A stretch of DNA of 64,000 nt from Pogonophryne albipinna (GCA_028583405.1 CM053246.1:22478412-22542411); one strand, 5' to 3'. Shown: positions 10,036-22,154, counted from the stretch's first letter. Notes: a model not told the origin generated them from the letters alone. Numbers and translations are program-made.

Positions 10036-13000
10036 GTGCTGAGTATTGTTTTACTAAATCCAGAATTTACTTGAACTTCTTCTTTCGCGGAGCCTGCAGC
10101 GATGAGGACTTGACCACAGTGTTGGAAAATATGCCGGAACTGATAACAGTGTAAAAGTGTATTTCTGTGCCAATAACCACGAATCATTGCACCTTTACTA
10201 ATACACCCCCCCCCCACTGGTTTCTGTAAACTGATGTGAAGTGCAAGATGAAGTGTAGTGAGGCCACTCAAGGAAGTGTCAAAGGGACTAATGGTCTGAT
10301 GCAGAGTTAAGAAAAATACCAGTGGTTGTATTAGGTACATTTCCTCAACATTACATACTTCACTTTTAGGTACTTTGAGTTTTAAATAATTAATTCATTT
10401 ATTTAATAATACTTTATACTTGTACTCCACTACATTTTCTGTTCGACCTAAGTTCTTTTTCTGATGAGTTTGTCTTCAGATTGTTATCCTCCTCTGCGAA
10501 ACTGAAGGATCAAGTGCAGTTTAATGGGCTACAAAATTATCTTAATCCAAATAAACAATTTAAAGTGGAACTGTATCTGCTTTGTTTGGTCCCAAAAACT
10601 ATACTCGTCTTTATAACATGTATAGACTATCTGAGCATGTTATAGTTGTAGGTTTATTGACATTTATGTTTTTTTTAACATTAAATGTCTATGCTTGATT
10701 ATCATCTCATATGAGCACAATTGTGTTTATATATGTAACTCTCTCTGGCTCATACCATCTTCATACGATGCTCTTTAGATGTGGTGGAAAGTAGGGAAGC
10801 ATTGTTACATACATTTTTAACTCTTGATTCATACACCTAGACTTGTGTCTGCCGATCAATAAGGTAAAAATGAGACCAGACCAGAACCGCGCATCCCAAG
10901 CTAATGAGTAGGGCCTTTTTAATTTATTTTTGGTCAATGTTATTAAGCCTGTCTGTCTTGCATCTTTGCAGAACAAGGTTATGATCCATTCAACCCAGAA
11001 GTGGTGAGGCCCCAGGAGCAGAAGAATGGAGAGCCGGCTCCTTCAGGAGACCTCGATGGTGCGCTGGACCTCGTCAACAAGGCCATCGAGGAGGTCCGCA
11101 GCGAGGTGGAGAGGGAGAAGAGGAAGCTCTCTCGCATTGGGGATGAACCGTACCAACCAAGCAAGAGTAAAAAGTTGTCTTCATCTGATGTTGTTAAGAG
11201 AAAAAAACCGCCATCACATATGCCTTATGACCCTGGGAGTTATCAGATGACATCAGGGGGGTATAATCCCACCCCTGGCTGCAGCAAGTATACTTTGGAT
11301 TTAGACAACCAGGGGAAAAATAGCAACTCTATGGAATATGTTCCTGCTTTGGTGAGAAAGCCTTCATCTCGGACAAACACACACCAACTCCCTTCTCCTC
11401 CCCATAGTCCAAAGTACTCAACCAGCACATCGTCCCCCAAGTGTAAATACACACTGGACAATTTAAAACCAACTACAGATATGGAGTATGACCCAATGTC
11501 CAACTATTCGTCAGGAATTGCAGCGAAAAGCAAAAGGCCCGAGAAAACACAAGCTGTTAAGATGGGGCAAAGAAAGACACACAAACTATCAGAAATGTCA
11601 GACGAGGAGTATGTTGTAGCCGTCAAAAAGCCCCGACCGAGTATAGACTCTAAAAAATACATTATATCTGACTCTGATGAGGAGAGCTCCGGCACAGAGT
11701 ATCGACCCACGTCGCTTAGCAATCTCCAGCAGAGAAAAGGCAACAGTGGGCCACTTTGGATCACTGCTGGGAAGGAGAGAAAAGAGAGAACTGAAAGTAT
11801 GCTAAATGCATTGACACAGAGGAACAAAGAGGACTCCGACTCAGATGTCCAGGAATTTATTATACAAAAGGACTGTTTCGAGAAAAAGAAGGTGGCTAGT
11901 CAAACTAGTCACGAGAAAATTGGCAAATCTGAGAAAGTGCAAAAACTCGTAAAGGAAGCTAACAAAAAGATTGGTAGTAAGAGTAGCAGTAGCAGCAGTA
12001 AAGACAAAGGGTCTATAAAGAACTCAAACCAGGACTCTGCAAAGAAGGAGAACAAGAGTCAGGAAAAAAGAGACGATAGGAAAAACATAATTAAGGTTAA
12101 AACACCTAATAAAGTTCAGAAGGAAGGGAAAGAGGAAATGAGAAGCGATGGTAAGATCAAAGCTGTGGAAAAAGTCAAAACTGATTCCTGCAAAAGGGAT
12201 AAAGATACAGAAAATGGTGCAAGGGAAAGCAAAAAACCCAAGATATCAGAGAAGGAAAAGGAATACAACAAGTATAAGGACCGCCAACAGAAAAATGGTA
12301 AACTTGATAGCAGTAAAAGAGAAAATGATACAAAGAAAATGAATAAAAGCAGTTCTATTGATGGGAGCAGTGGTAGTCACAGCAAAGGGACTTCAGCAAT
12401 AAATAAAGATAGGCGGAAGCAGAACAGCAGCTCATCAAATGGGAAAAAACCCAAAGAGAAACAGCCGACTCTTAGCCACGCTGATCTGTTTGGAGATGAG
12501 AGTCCAGATGAGGTTGAAGCAATTGTAGTAGACAACGATGATGACGATTATGACGACGATGAGGAAGAAGTGCTTGTGAGGAAATCTGCTTTAAAAAGGG
12601 GACGCCTGAACAAGAGAAAAGCGTCAGAGATGACGCCTTCTTCCTCTGAAGATGAAGGGGACCAGGGTGTGGAGGACGAGGTGGACGATGTTGAAATCGA
12701 CTTCTCTAGTTTCCAGGAGGATCTGGACTTTGACTCAGATCCCATGGAGGAGTGTTTGCGGATCTTTAATGAATCCAAGGATGTGAAGACGGAAGACAAG
12801 GGAAGGCAGGCTAAACAGGTATTTCTTTCCATTCACTTGCACCTTTTGTCTTTTTTATTTACCACAAACAGTTTTTTATTTTCATTCATCTTTATATGTT
12901 GCTAATGCTATGTTGTGGCCTCTCTCAGCCCTCCAGAGATTCAGACGAGGAAGGGGACACAGAGAGCACTTTAACCACTCTTATTCCCGGACAAAAGAAG

Positions 13001-16000
13001 AGAGTCTCCCATTTTGGTGCCAAAGTAAGTGTATGTTTGTCTCATTGATTTCAGCCTGACTTTTCTGTCCCACAATACTGCACAAGGCCATCAGGTGGCG
13101 TGAACGCTTGTGCTCTAGCGAATAGTTTGAGGCTTTATTCATAACGTAAATATTTGGTTAATTATTGTTATTATTAATAACCTACAGAAACATTGTGTGC
13201 AACAGTCGACCTTCTCTTTCCCCGTCTCACTTTCTTTCTTTAACTCTCTTACATGCAATGTTTATTTTGGTGTCCTTGTCACCAAAATAAACTTTCAATT
13301 ATGAAATAACATTTGGTTAGCAGCACTAGTGAACACACAATATGTTTACCAGTGTTGTATAACTTATCACAGGGTACAGCAGTTTAACCATTTTTTTTAC
13401 AATGTTTTATAAGTAATTGTTTTCAAGGAGTGTGGCTTCAACACAGAGGGAATGTAGTATGTACACATGTACTAATTTGGTCAATGAAATAAGTATAAGG
13501 AAATAGAGATTCCTTAAGCAGTTTTGGTCAAGAAGAAGTTTGGTTATTAACACTTGAAGAAGAACTCTATCACACTAATCAAAAGTGATTTCCATTCACA
13601 TCTTCATTACCACACTCAGATAACCATGAATACACAGCACACCACAGTATGGTTTTTAACAGGCAACCTTCAATTTCAAAACCAAAGAATAACCTGACTT
13701 TTCAGAATCATAAACGCAGTTTTTATTTTTCCATACTTTCTTACTGACATTTCCCACAGAAATCTCAGTGTTATAATATATTCTACATTTCAATGCCCCC
13801 CCCCCCGCAAAATCCGCCTATGATTATCGCCCTGTTAAGACATGACACGTTGTCTCTTAGCCAAAGCAGTCACTCTTTATAAAAGGTGTTCCTGTTTTTC
13901 ATCAGGCTGACGCACCTGTTGCTCGACCAAACAAGAGACTCTCAGCCCAGGCGGTCTGCTACCAGCGTATGCAGATGGCGCAGCAGCAAGCCGCTCAGCT
14001 CTCTGCTTCAGTGAAAGCTTCCCGACAAAGCTCCATTCCCAGCGTCTCTGGAGAGAAGAAGAGAATAGCCCACCGTACCTTCCCACCGACAACTTCCTCC
14101 AAAAAAAGTACCTCCACTATTCTACTGTATATTGTAGTTGGATTTAGTTCTAGCATGTCTTCTCTTGATCCTTTCTCAGTAGATCTGTTTTCACTGTTTC
14201 AAATAGAAAGTCACATGTGTTTGTCTCACCAGGTCCTGCAGATGTTAGACCAGCTGCCAGTCGAGTGTTATCCCCCAGCCAGACCCATCAAGTGAAGCCC
14301 CAAACCACCGCGGGCATCTTAACCAAGACCACGTCCACCATCATGCAGAAGAGGGTGGCACACACCCCCACCATGAAGGTATCCAAAGGCTGTGAAATGA
14401 AATGCTGCTGGTTGTTTTTATGGATATTTGTTTTGTGTCATGGCTGCTTCTTTAGGGAGATTTATTTGCTTGATCTGTAAGATGTGTTTTACTCATCATA
14501 TGTTGTCTTTCTGTTTTGATTTTTTCAGAGTAGTTCTATGAAGCGCCCCATCATCCCCATTGAGTTTGGGGCCAAAGTTCCAAACAACGTCCGGCAGCGC
14601 TACCTCAACACTTTCATAGACGAATGTGTCAAATTTTGCCGATCAAAGGATGCTGCTTTCCAAATGGTATGCATATCACCTTCCACTATCTACAGCCAGA
14701 GTATGATGTTTTCTGTTCTGTCATCAAACCTAACACATCTTTTAAACTATAGGTAGGTTTGAAGAGATCCTAAAAAAGATGGCTCTTTATTGGCTTTAAT
14801 CACACACTGTCTTGAATGAAAAGAAGATTCAATAAAGGTTTCATTTAATCAAGTTTGGACTGTTTCAGGCGCTTGACGAGGAGAAGCTGGTGTATGATCG
14901 CAGCAACAGTAAGAGCATCTACCTCAACATAGCCGTCAACACTCTGAAGAAGCTACGCGGCAAGAGCAGCTCCGGTCCATCACCGGCGGTCAACAGTAAG
15001 CCACCTCACTCCCTGTCCAGTATAACATTCAGTATTTGTCCTGAGTCAACGTTTACACAATGCTTTTTGTAAGTTAGGGATTAGATCAAATGGGCCAAAT
15101 GCAGTATATTGTGATAATTACATACATAATGAGCTGGAAATGGTTTTGAGCAGTTGAACAGATAATATTGGTTTATCTGGTGGTCAGACAACATATCAGT
15201 GGTAACTTTATATCTTCTGCGTGTCTTTCTGAAGAGGTCCCGGTGTCAGTTAACTCCAGGAGGGTTCTGTCCCACGAGGAACTTCTCGGAGGCCGTCTTG
15301 CTGCGAAAACTAGCTTCACCATCAACAGGATGGGTAAACAGCAGGAAGAGAAACTCATTGGTGAGTCCGATTTGTTTTCCTGGTGACAAGCAGAAACATG
15401 TTTCCAATCCAATCCATTTTAAACAACAGAGTTGAACAAAGTGCTGTACATCAATAACCGTATAAAACATAGCATAAATACATGAAAAACAGACAGGACA
15501 TGAAACAAATGTAAAACACGAGACAATGAAACCAGATCAAAAGCCACAGACTGAAAAACTCTCCTACATGACGTAAAAACAATACAAAACACCAGTAAAA
15601 TAAAAACCCAAATGTAAAAGCACAAGTGTCATAGCTGGCCTGTAAATGCCAGGGAAAAGAAGGTTTTTTTTAAACGAGATTTAAAAACAGGCAACAATGT
15701 TTCCATTTGTTGTTCTCAGGCCTCTCTCTCCAGAATAGTTTTGAACATATTTCTTGAACATGTTTCTTCATGTCATTCAGTTGTTTTCAATCTTGTGATC
15801 CCATCCCTGACAACAAAAAAATGCAGATCCTGATAAAAAAAGATTGAGAAAGAGAAAAGGAAGAAAATAATGAGAAGAAACTGAAAGACTCTTGTTGTTT
15901 GTGAAGTGTTGAAAGAGTTCAGAGTAACAGGGAAACCTTTCCAATAACCATGTGAGAACCTCCAGGGTCCTGTTTACAGAAAACGGTCTGTTCTATGACC

Positions 16001-19000
16001 GTACAATATAGCTTTAAAAATATATATTCTTACAAAGGTAACATTAGTTGAACTTGTTGCTGTCTCACTGTAGGAGTCACACTGTACAGGAAGCTGCAGG
16101 CGTACTTGATGAGCGAGGAGCAGCTCCAGGAGAACGGATACCCGAGGACAAGCCCAGAGGCTTCCGGAAAAGCCATCATCTGCAACCTCCCAGAGAAGAA
16201 GGCTGTTACAGACCGTGAGTGACCCCACAGCTCTCTCACCTATTAAGAGACGCACCTGTCATAATCCAGCCAGTTCTCCCCTGACACGTCATGCAGTCGT
16301 TGTAAAAGTTCTACAGTGTGACAAGGGAAGAAAAAGCGATTTGAAATGCTTGAAAGTACAACATTAGCCGTGGAGGAACATCTTTAAAGCCATGTAATTT
16401 GTGCAGTTTTCTATAATATCAGTTATTTAAAAGACAATGGTTTAGTATTATGATGCAGTTTAAATATAAAACATGTTAGAAATATGCTTCAAATGTGCTA
16501 TCAATTATAGTTTCTTTTTTTACAAATGAAAGAAAATTATAAACAGCAAAAAAAAACTGTCTTGTAAAACCTCAATTGGTGCATTCTCTACTAATGATCC
16601 ATACTAAATGACATCCAAAACATGTGGCCTAGCAAAGATTTACTCTTAATTAACCCTGTAATGTGTTTCCAGCCTTCAACAAGATATGCTGTCGATGCGG
16701 AGCCGAGTATAAGATCAATGTCAACGGCAACTGTGTACGGAAAGAGGAGTGTTGCTTTCACTGGGGGCGACTGCGCAGACACAAAGGTACATTTGTATGC
16801 ATTTATTTTGTGTAAATCTTGTATAAAGATCAATATTATGGAAGTCAAATGTGGTCTTTTTTTTCTTTCTTATCTAACTCGCCACCTCTTTTCATCTACT
16901 GACTCATTCTTTCCCTCTCCTCCTTCAGTCTCTGGAGGCTGGGAGACAAACTACAGCTGCTGCGCTGCAGGTGTCGGTGCTCCAGGTTGCCAAGTTTGCA
17001 AGGTATCATTCCTTAAAGTCAACAGCAATTATTTTACTTTCTTTGCATGTTAAGAATTCAGTTGGGCTGTCGTGGCTTTAGATGGCGAATGTAGACATGG
17101 GGCATTTTGTAAGGTAAACCGCTCTGAAACATATAATTGAACAAAGTTACGTGACATTTTTGTACCTTTTACCAATTTTAGCAGTTTTTTCTACCAGTTT
17201 AGTAAAGCCATGTTTTTTTAAACTGTCACAGATGTTTATCTCTTGTTTCTTTATAAGAAAATGATTGTATGTATCCCTCAGGCTTATCGAAAATATGAAC
17301 AAAAAGTGTTCTTTCCCCTTCAAGGCTTTATGTTTTTATCTTTGCTTTCAATTATAGTCTATAGTATAGTCTTTTTACTGAAGACAAATGGACACATTGC
17401 TAAGCATTCAAGCAATCAAGCTCTGCCAGGATGCCTACAATAACCTTATTCTTGATTTTGAGTACGTTTCAGCAGATTTGAAAACATTTCCCCCCGACTT
17501 AAGACATTTCATATTCCTACAGCAACACGTTCAGGACGGGCGTAAAGAGTCATTTGACGGCTACGTGACAACGTTTAGTAAATCTCTGCCACCAGACGGA
17601 AATGGAGGCGTGTTCGCTTTGGACTGTGAGATGGTGAGTCAGACAGAGTGTGATTTACCTACTGAGAAACTGTTACCTAAATGCACCACCGGCTCAAATT
17701 GCAATCTTAATTGAGCATTTCATTTTAGAATTGATTGATTTATTGCCAGTTTAATACCAATAAGACCTGTAGAGACACACAGTGCATCATCTTTTTCTTT
17801 TTAAATCTCCCTTTTTGCCACAACTTTTAATATAGTTTGTATTATTCAAAACCACGTGAACTTTTCTTTTCATCCTCAAAAACAGTGTTATACAAGGCAC
17901 GGCCTGGATCTGACGAGGGTGACCGTCATCGACTCTGAGATGAAAGTCATCTACGACACATTTGTCAGACCTGAAGCCAAAGTGGTCGACTACAACACAC
18001 GGTGAGTTTGTCTCCTACGACTACACACTGCATGGGTCGCATCGGCTATTGAAGAGTTCTTGTGATTGTCAGTTGTAAATAAAGTGTCTTTGAAACAGTT
18101 GCAGTGTTTTAAAATAATGATATATGTGTGTCTTTCACAGATTTTCAGGTGTGACGGAGGAGGACTTGGAGAACGCCACCATCACTCTGAGAGATGTCCA
18201 GGCCGTGCTGCTCAGCATGTTCAGTGCAGAGTCCATCCTCATCGGACACAGTCTGGAGAGCGACCTGCTCGCTCTGAAGGTGCACGCCTCTTCATTAAGC
18301 TGCCTTTTTTTTTAATGATTAATTCAATCTTAGCTTTTCCTAAAATGTTGTTTCTGTCCCTCTCTGCTGTTCATGTTTTAGCGACGTAGAAAGAAGATTC
18401 CATCACACCCTAATTTCCACTTAAAAATTGAATAACTGTCTGTTATTTAGTAAAGCATGATTGATACATTACCACTTATGAGGCATATAGTCATTTTGTA
18501 AACATTTAAAAAGCAGGTTTTCTAGTCTTATAACTTTTATTGTTAGTGCCAATAACTGTCCCCAGAGGGAATGATTATCTTAAATAAAAAACGTCAACAA
18601 GGATTACAAACTTTCCTAACTTAAGAGTTGAGAGTATGGCATGATTTTATTTGAGCAAATAAAAAGAGGACAAAATGTGGGCATGTAAACAAGTAAAGAT
18701 CCTTTCAATATTTGATCATTAACTTAAGGTGGGGTAAGTTTGGAAACCGGCTCGAGATACACTTTTTGTTATATTCCATGGAATGCTCTTAACATCCCGA
18801 TAGCAATGAATATCTGAAGTGCTTTGACAAAAAATCCATACAAAAATGTCATCTGTGGAAGCCGTAGTACTGTAAAAAGCACGACCAATCATCTGAGCCG
18901 GCCCGGCTAAAATAACTGGATGGCCTACCTGCCTGTCAGCCTTCCATCTGTGCACAAACTTATCTCGTGCCCTCATTGGTCATGTGCGCGTTCGTGTGTG

Positions 19001-20992
19001 TTGGAGGAGGGGCTCTGTAAGGAAGTTGCAGATTTTTTCCGGTTGCATATTTTCAAATTCTAGCGCACTCGAGCTGGTTTCTCCGAAATTACCTACCCCA
19101 CCTTTAACTAAACAAATAACAGAAGTCAGGTATAGATCCGACTCCTGTGAAATGGCAAAAGTTGAAAATCAAGGTTTTACTTCATAATTTATGAAATCAG
19201 CCATAATGTTAGCGGCAGAACAGGGATATTCAAGTACAATCGGGAGGTAGCTCTAAAACATTCTTGCTTTAAAGGGAGACTCTGTGTCCTTATTGTTTTT
19301 GTTTCCAGGCTGAGATCATGATTTTCTACTGTTGAGCCTGGGCTGAAATAAAAGGAAAACTCTTGCTCTAACGTCTCTTTCTGTCTCTTGCTTGCAGCTG
19401 ATCCACAGTACAGTAGTAGACACGGCCATTGTGTTCCCTCACCGCCTCGGTGCACCCTACAAACGAGCCCTGAGGAACCTCATGGCCGACCACCTCAAAC
19501 GCATCATCCAGGACAACGGTGGGGAAAAAACACAGAAGTTTCTTATTACCATGTTTTAGAATGCATTCACTTTTATGTCGAGATATTTTTTTGTCCACTG
19601 CAAACACCTTATACCTGTTATTTTATTAAATGAATATGCCGAACAGCATAGGTGTCATTTGCGCTGGGGACGCTGGGGACATGTCCCCACCACTTTTTAA
19701 AAAAGCAATTTTTGTCCCCTCCACTTTTTAAAAGTATAACACACAAATAAATGTAATAAACAAGAACACTGGTTTATTGTGAAGATATGCAATTTGGACA
19801 GTTTACACTGCACTTTAAAAAAGAGTAAACAAAACAAATAATTCTTCCTAACTCTACTGACTGTAAAATGACCCAAAGACATGCGGCAATGCTGTTTGGC
19901 CTGTTAGCCCCCTGCAGGTGTTCGGTTTGCAAACATCGTTTTCATAACATTTGCCTCTCTGTGGAGACAGGCGTGTTCAAGACTTAAAAAAAGACGGAGA
20001 TCATTGGCGTATTTGTACAGCCCAATGTGTAATGTGTATCATCGGCAGCTGCCAAGATAAAAATATATTAAGATTTCACAGAAAAATCCCTGAAACACCT
20101 TTGGACTCAACAAAACATTTTTAATAAACCTTAGTAAATGAAATTCAAATAGAGTTTTCTCAATTGAGTGGCCGGGGGTCAAATAATGTAAGACCCCTGG
20201 CTGTATTTAATGACTTTTTCTTATTTCTGGTGCTGATATTTATGCAGTGCTGCCCACTAAACTGTAGGTGCACTGCATCCTTTTCACCAGCAGATGTCAC
20301 ACACGGGTCGACAGTGTTAAAACCTATTTTTGGTCCTGTTTGCTGAAACACCTCAAAGCCTTTGAAATGTCTTGTTTCTCTGTCACTATGTTCCTGCTTC
20401 GGCATTAAGATCTTTTTTGGACTAATTAACACAGTTTCAGAGTCAAAGATTCCTAGAGAAGCAATTGTGTTGCCATTTCTACCCCTCTATATGCCAGGGA
20501 AATCAGTGTTAGGTCTCTCCGGATTCTCTCATGAACTCTTGACTTTTCCTCTGCATACATTTCTGATTAGCCACTTTTCATCTTCAAATTAGGTAATTAA
20601 ATGGTGATTGAGCCAATGGCCCCCAAACCAAAGCCCTTAAATTAGCAGTATGACTAACTGGTGTCTGTGGCAACATTCCCAGGAAAAATCACAAGCACCA
20701 AAAATCCCAAATCATACCTGCGGTTACCACAGTGGCCGCCAAACGTCATATGGCTCAATTGGTAGAGCTGGCGGCCCATCAAGACCCAGGTTTTAATCCG
20801 GCCCGGGACCATTTGCTGCATTGCGGTTCTCTATAATAAAGGCACTGTTTGACCAAATCAATCTTTAAAAAAAAAATGCTGATATTGTTTGATTTGTTTC
20901 CAGTTAACGGCCACGACTCCAGTGAAGATGCGTCCGCCTGCTTGGAGCTGATGCTGTGGAGGATCAAGGAGGATGCCAAGGTCAAAAGATGA
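9846..20992 (+). CDS. rexo1: RNA exonuclease 1 homolog (Elongin A-binding protein 1), 16 coding exons
   Basis: All 16 exons join in frame through GT-AG introns into 1,258 codons, close to human REXO1 (about 1,220, from memory). Exons: 9846-10035, 10972-12818, 12929-13024, 13906-14107, 14233-14378, 14529-14666, 14869-14995, 15235-15360, 16074-16214, 16673-16786, 16929-17002, 17523-17633, 17886-18001, 18141-18279, 19398-19518, 20904-20992. Order: CCCH-like finger (C13, C29, C34, H38); a long Lys/Ser-rich disordered part with an acidic run (about 584-596); the Elongin A-binding region (about 830-1000); a Cys-rich knuckle (about 1010-1060); and a DEDDh exonuclease with D1101, E1103, D1184, H1233 and D1238. 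All catalytic residues are present. It should be a nuclear, Mg-dependent 3'-5' exonuclease tied to Elongin A. The ATG at 9846 was chosen because MLRSTGFFR matches the family start. Confidence 0.96.
10972..12818 (+). CDS. rexo1: rexo1 coding exon 2: large disordered exon
   Basis: This single 1,847-base exon starts after TTTGCAG with GYDPFNPE, the sequence expected in REXO1, and ends at CAG|GTATTT. It encodes about 616 residues rich in Lys, Ser, Glu and Asp. Seven short motifs of the form [GPE]-Y-x-P are spaced through its first half, and a pure Asp/Glu run sits near residue 590. The open frame runs on for 29 codons into the intron, which is not coding. Confidence 0.95.
12929..13024 (+). CDS. 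rexo1: rexo1 coding exon 3
   Basis: 32 codons, phase 0 at both ends. The acceptor is TCTCTCAG and the donor GTAAGT. It continues the acidic/Ser-rich linker and ends [10 protein letters not shown]. Confidence 0.88.
13906..14107 (+). CDS. rexo1: rexo1 coding exon 4
   Basis: Gln/Ala-rich helix-prone stretch ([13 protein letters not shown]) followed by [11 protein letters not shown]. The acceptor is TTTTCATCAG and the donor AAAA|GTACCT, phase 1. The donor is weak but is the only one that keeps frame with exon 5. Confidence 0.8.
14233..14378 (+). CDS. rexo1: rexo1 coding exon 5
   Basis: Enters in phase 1 and ends in phase 0. It encodes a Pro/Thr-rich segment ending [12 protein letters not shown], and KRVAH is conserved in REXO1 proteins. 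Donor GTATCC. Confidence 0.87.
14529..14666 (+). CDS. rexo1: rexo1 coding exon 6: start of Elongin A-binding region
   Basis: Begins [18 protein letters not shown] and runs through a helix ([16 protein letters not shown]) that closely matches the conserved REXO1/EloA-BP1 domain. Phase 0 at both ends, donor GTATGC. Confidence 0.94.
14869..14995 (+). CDS. rexo1: rexo1 coding exon 7
   Basis: Continues the EloA-BP1 domain ([16 protein letters not shown]). Acceptor TGTTTCAG, donor GTAAGC, ends in phase 1. Confidence 0.93.
15235..15360 (+). CDS. rexo1: rexo1 coding exon 8
   Basis: Encodes [17 protein letters not shown] and [12 protein letters not shown], and ends in phase 1 before GTGAGT. The acceptor is the AG at 15233-15234; the neighbouring AG two bases later would break the frame. 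Confidence 0.88.
15415..15740 (-). repeat. Dispersed repeat in rexo1 intron 8 (low certainty)
   Basis: The stretch contains AAAGTGCTGTACAT, a long A-rich middle and AATGCCAGGGAAAAGAAGG followed by an 'ACGAGATTTAAAA' segment. This combination resembles the common teleost repeat whose sequence includes 'CAAAGTGCTTTACA', of which another fragment is at 30068-30150. No ends or TSD were resolved. Confidence 0.4.
16074..16214 (+). CDS. rexo1: rexo1 coding exon 9
   Basis: Encodes [21 protein letters not shown], matching the REXO1 segment just before the Cys-rich knuckle (the human 'LYRRLKPYLL..EQLKENGYP' pattern). Acceptor CACTGTAG, donor GTGAGT, phase 1. Confidence 0.94.
16673..16786 (+). CDS. rexo1: rexo1 coding exon 10: Cys-rich knuckle
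   Basis: Encodes [12 protein letters not shown], then [13 protein letters not shown]. The Cys/His spacing is that of the zinc-binding segment immediately N-terminal to the exonuclease domain in REXO1. Phase 1 at both ends. Confidence 0.95.
16929..17002 (+). CDS. rexo1: rexo1 coding exon 11
   Basis: Short exon encoding [13 protein letters not shown] and GCQVCK, the last part of the Cys-rich region. Acceptor CTTCAG, donor GTATCA, ends in phase 0. Confidence 0.92.
17523..17633 (+). CDS. rexo1: rexo1 coding exon 12: exonuclease motif I
   Basis: Encodes QHVQDGRKE and ends FALDCEM, the Exo I motif with catalytic D1101 and E1103. Donor ATG|GTGAGT, phase 0. Confidence 0.96.
17886..18001 (+). CDS. 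rexo1: rexo1 coding exon 13
   Basis: Encodes the strand following motif I ([20 protein letters not shown], then VDYNTR). Acceptor AAAACAG, donor GTGAGT, ends in phase 2 inside the Arg codon. Confidence 0.95.
18141..18279 (+). CDS. rexo1: rexo1 coding exon 14: exonuclease motif II
   Basis: Encodes [24 protein letters not shown] and [15 protein letters not shown]1184 in the last block is the Exo II aspartate. Donor AAG|GTGCAC, phase 0. Confidence 0.96.
18728..19103. mobile_element. MITE with TTAA target site, rexo1 intron 14
   Basis: The left end GGTGGGGTAAGTTTGG and the reverse complement of the right end (GGTGGGGTAGGTAATTT) are related. Both then run into GAAACC and GCTCGAG, giving terminal inverted repeats (TIRs) of about 30 imperfect bases. 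TTAA flanks both sides (18724-18727 and 19104-19107). The 376-bp body has no transposase. TTAA targets point to piggyBac- or Kolobok-like mobilisation; I cannot decide which. Confidence 0.8.
19398..19518 (+). CDS. rexo1: rexo1 coding exon 15
   Basis: Encodes [18 protein letters not shown] and [13 protein letters not shown], conserved in DEDDh REXO proteins. Acceptor CTTGCAG, donor GTGGGG, phase 1. Confidence 0.96.
19645..20740. other. rexo1 intron 15: possible repeat fragment, no gene
   Basis: Near 19650 a segment contains GCTGGGGACGCTGGGGACA then TGTCCCCACCAC, which looks like one end of a dispersed teleost element, but I could not find the other end. A small hairpin is at 20171-20201 (GCCGGGGGTC and GACCCCTGGC). 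The rest is AT-rich intron with nothing coding. Confidence 0.4.
20745..20878 (+). mobile_element. tRNA-derived SINE in rexo1 intron 15
   Basis: A box A-like TGGCTCAATTGG (20751-20762) and a box B-like GGTTTTAATCC (20789-20799) are spaced as in tRNA genes. They are followed by GCCCGGGACCATTTGCTGCA, a body I recognise from a common percomorph tRNA-SINE, then AATAAAGGCA and an A-run at about 20867. Box B has diverged from GGTTCGAATCC and there is no clover-leaf acceptor stem, so it is a SINE and not a tRNA gene. It ends only 26 bases before exon 16. Confidence 0.82.
20904..20992 (+). CDS. rexo1: rexo1 coding exon 16: exonuclease motif III and stop
   Basis: Encodes [19 protein letters not shown] with H1233 and D1238 as the Exo III residues, then KVKR and TGA at 20990-20992. 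The C-terminus is the same compact end seen in other REXO1 proteins. Confidence 0.96.
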
Positions 20993-21323
20993 CCTTTGAC
21001 CCCTCTGCTCCACTTTCCTCAGTTCCACTTCCTTCCTTCCTTCATGTCGGTGTCGGGGAAGCGGAGAGTCCAGGAGGCCTGCACCTGCTCTCGGAGAGGT
21101 CAGAGTGTCGGGGGGGGGGTGGTCTTTCAGCACAGTTTAAAGTTTGTTGTTGCTGCTTATCGTACTGAATAAGAGAACTGCCAGTCCCTTTTCAAAGCAA
21201 TAGGAGCCCAAATTAACAGCGTTTATTTGCTTATTTGTATTTCTTTTTCTGAATAATGTTAATTGAAATGTATTTCTGTTTTATTTTGAGCCGTATCTCT
21301 TTTAGGGCCTCAAACAGTTAATT

Positions 21324-21329
21324 AATAAA
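21324..21329 (+). terminator. rexo1 polyadenylation signal, proximal candidate
   Basis: AATAAA 332 bases after the stop codon, followed by T-rich sequence. Confidence 0.45.
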
Positions 21330-22154
21330 ACGTTTTCCTTCGAAGAACACCTGAAAATGCCAGGGCATTGTCCGCCGAACAAAAATGGTAAATATAATAT
21401 TATGCCAGGCTATCTTCAGCCTAAATTGCACTATAGAAATGCTCTTTTTGTATAGGGCCCAAGTCTGAGTACCTCATTTGTGTTATAAAAACATTCACTT
21501 AATGAATGACATGTTACCTGTTCTTAGTTACACTTAAGTGCGTTCATGTCTGAGTCTGTCCAACATTGCTATGTAAATGCACTTGTTACTCACAACTTTT
21601 TCTCGTCACTGACGCTCTGTTTATCAAGCTCATTCTGTTGGATGGCTCTGAATCCTATAATACTTGATAATATAAACTCTCAGCAGAAGTGTAAAATCTC
21701 TGTACCTATGTGGTATAGTTGGCGAATTACATCCATACTATATTCTCAGTCATGTGCACTGCATGAAACAAAGCCACGGGAATCATTGCGACAGCAGGTA
21801 TAAACTGTTATTCCTCCATAAACACATTAGATTCAGTGTTGTTGAATTAGACGTGGGTTATTAACTGCAGACACTTTTTTGTCATTTAGCGAGTACCAGC
21901 TAACCTGTGCTGTTTTATGTTGAAAATGACTGAAAAAAATACTCGAGTGCTGTAAATACCCTACGTTTCCTTTTGTATTTGTTCATTTTTTGGTTGTTTA
22001 TCTTTTTCTATTAAAAGATATTAGTTCAAAGAAGATGTTGCCCTGTCTTTGCATCAACTGCTAGTAGATGTTCTCCAGTACTGCACAAGTTTGTAATTTA
22101 TTACAAATATTTCCATTTTTTGCCACGCTATATTTCTTCTCCACTACACTTCCA

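Noticed and set aside
9849..10340. 163-codon minus-strand frame opposite rexo1 exon 1
   Set aside because: Antisense shadow of the coding exon and its intron; no homology.
20751..20799. Possible tRNA gene in rexo1 intron 15
   Set aside because: Box A/B spacing is tRNA-like but there is no foldable clover-leaf, box B is degenerate and a SINE body and A-tail follow.
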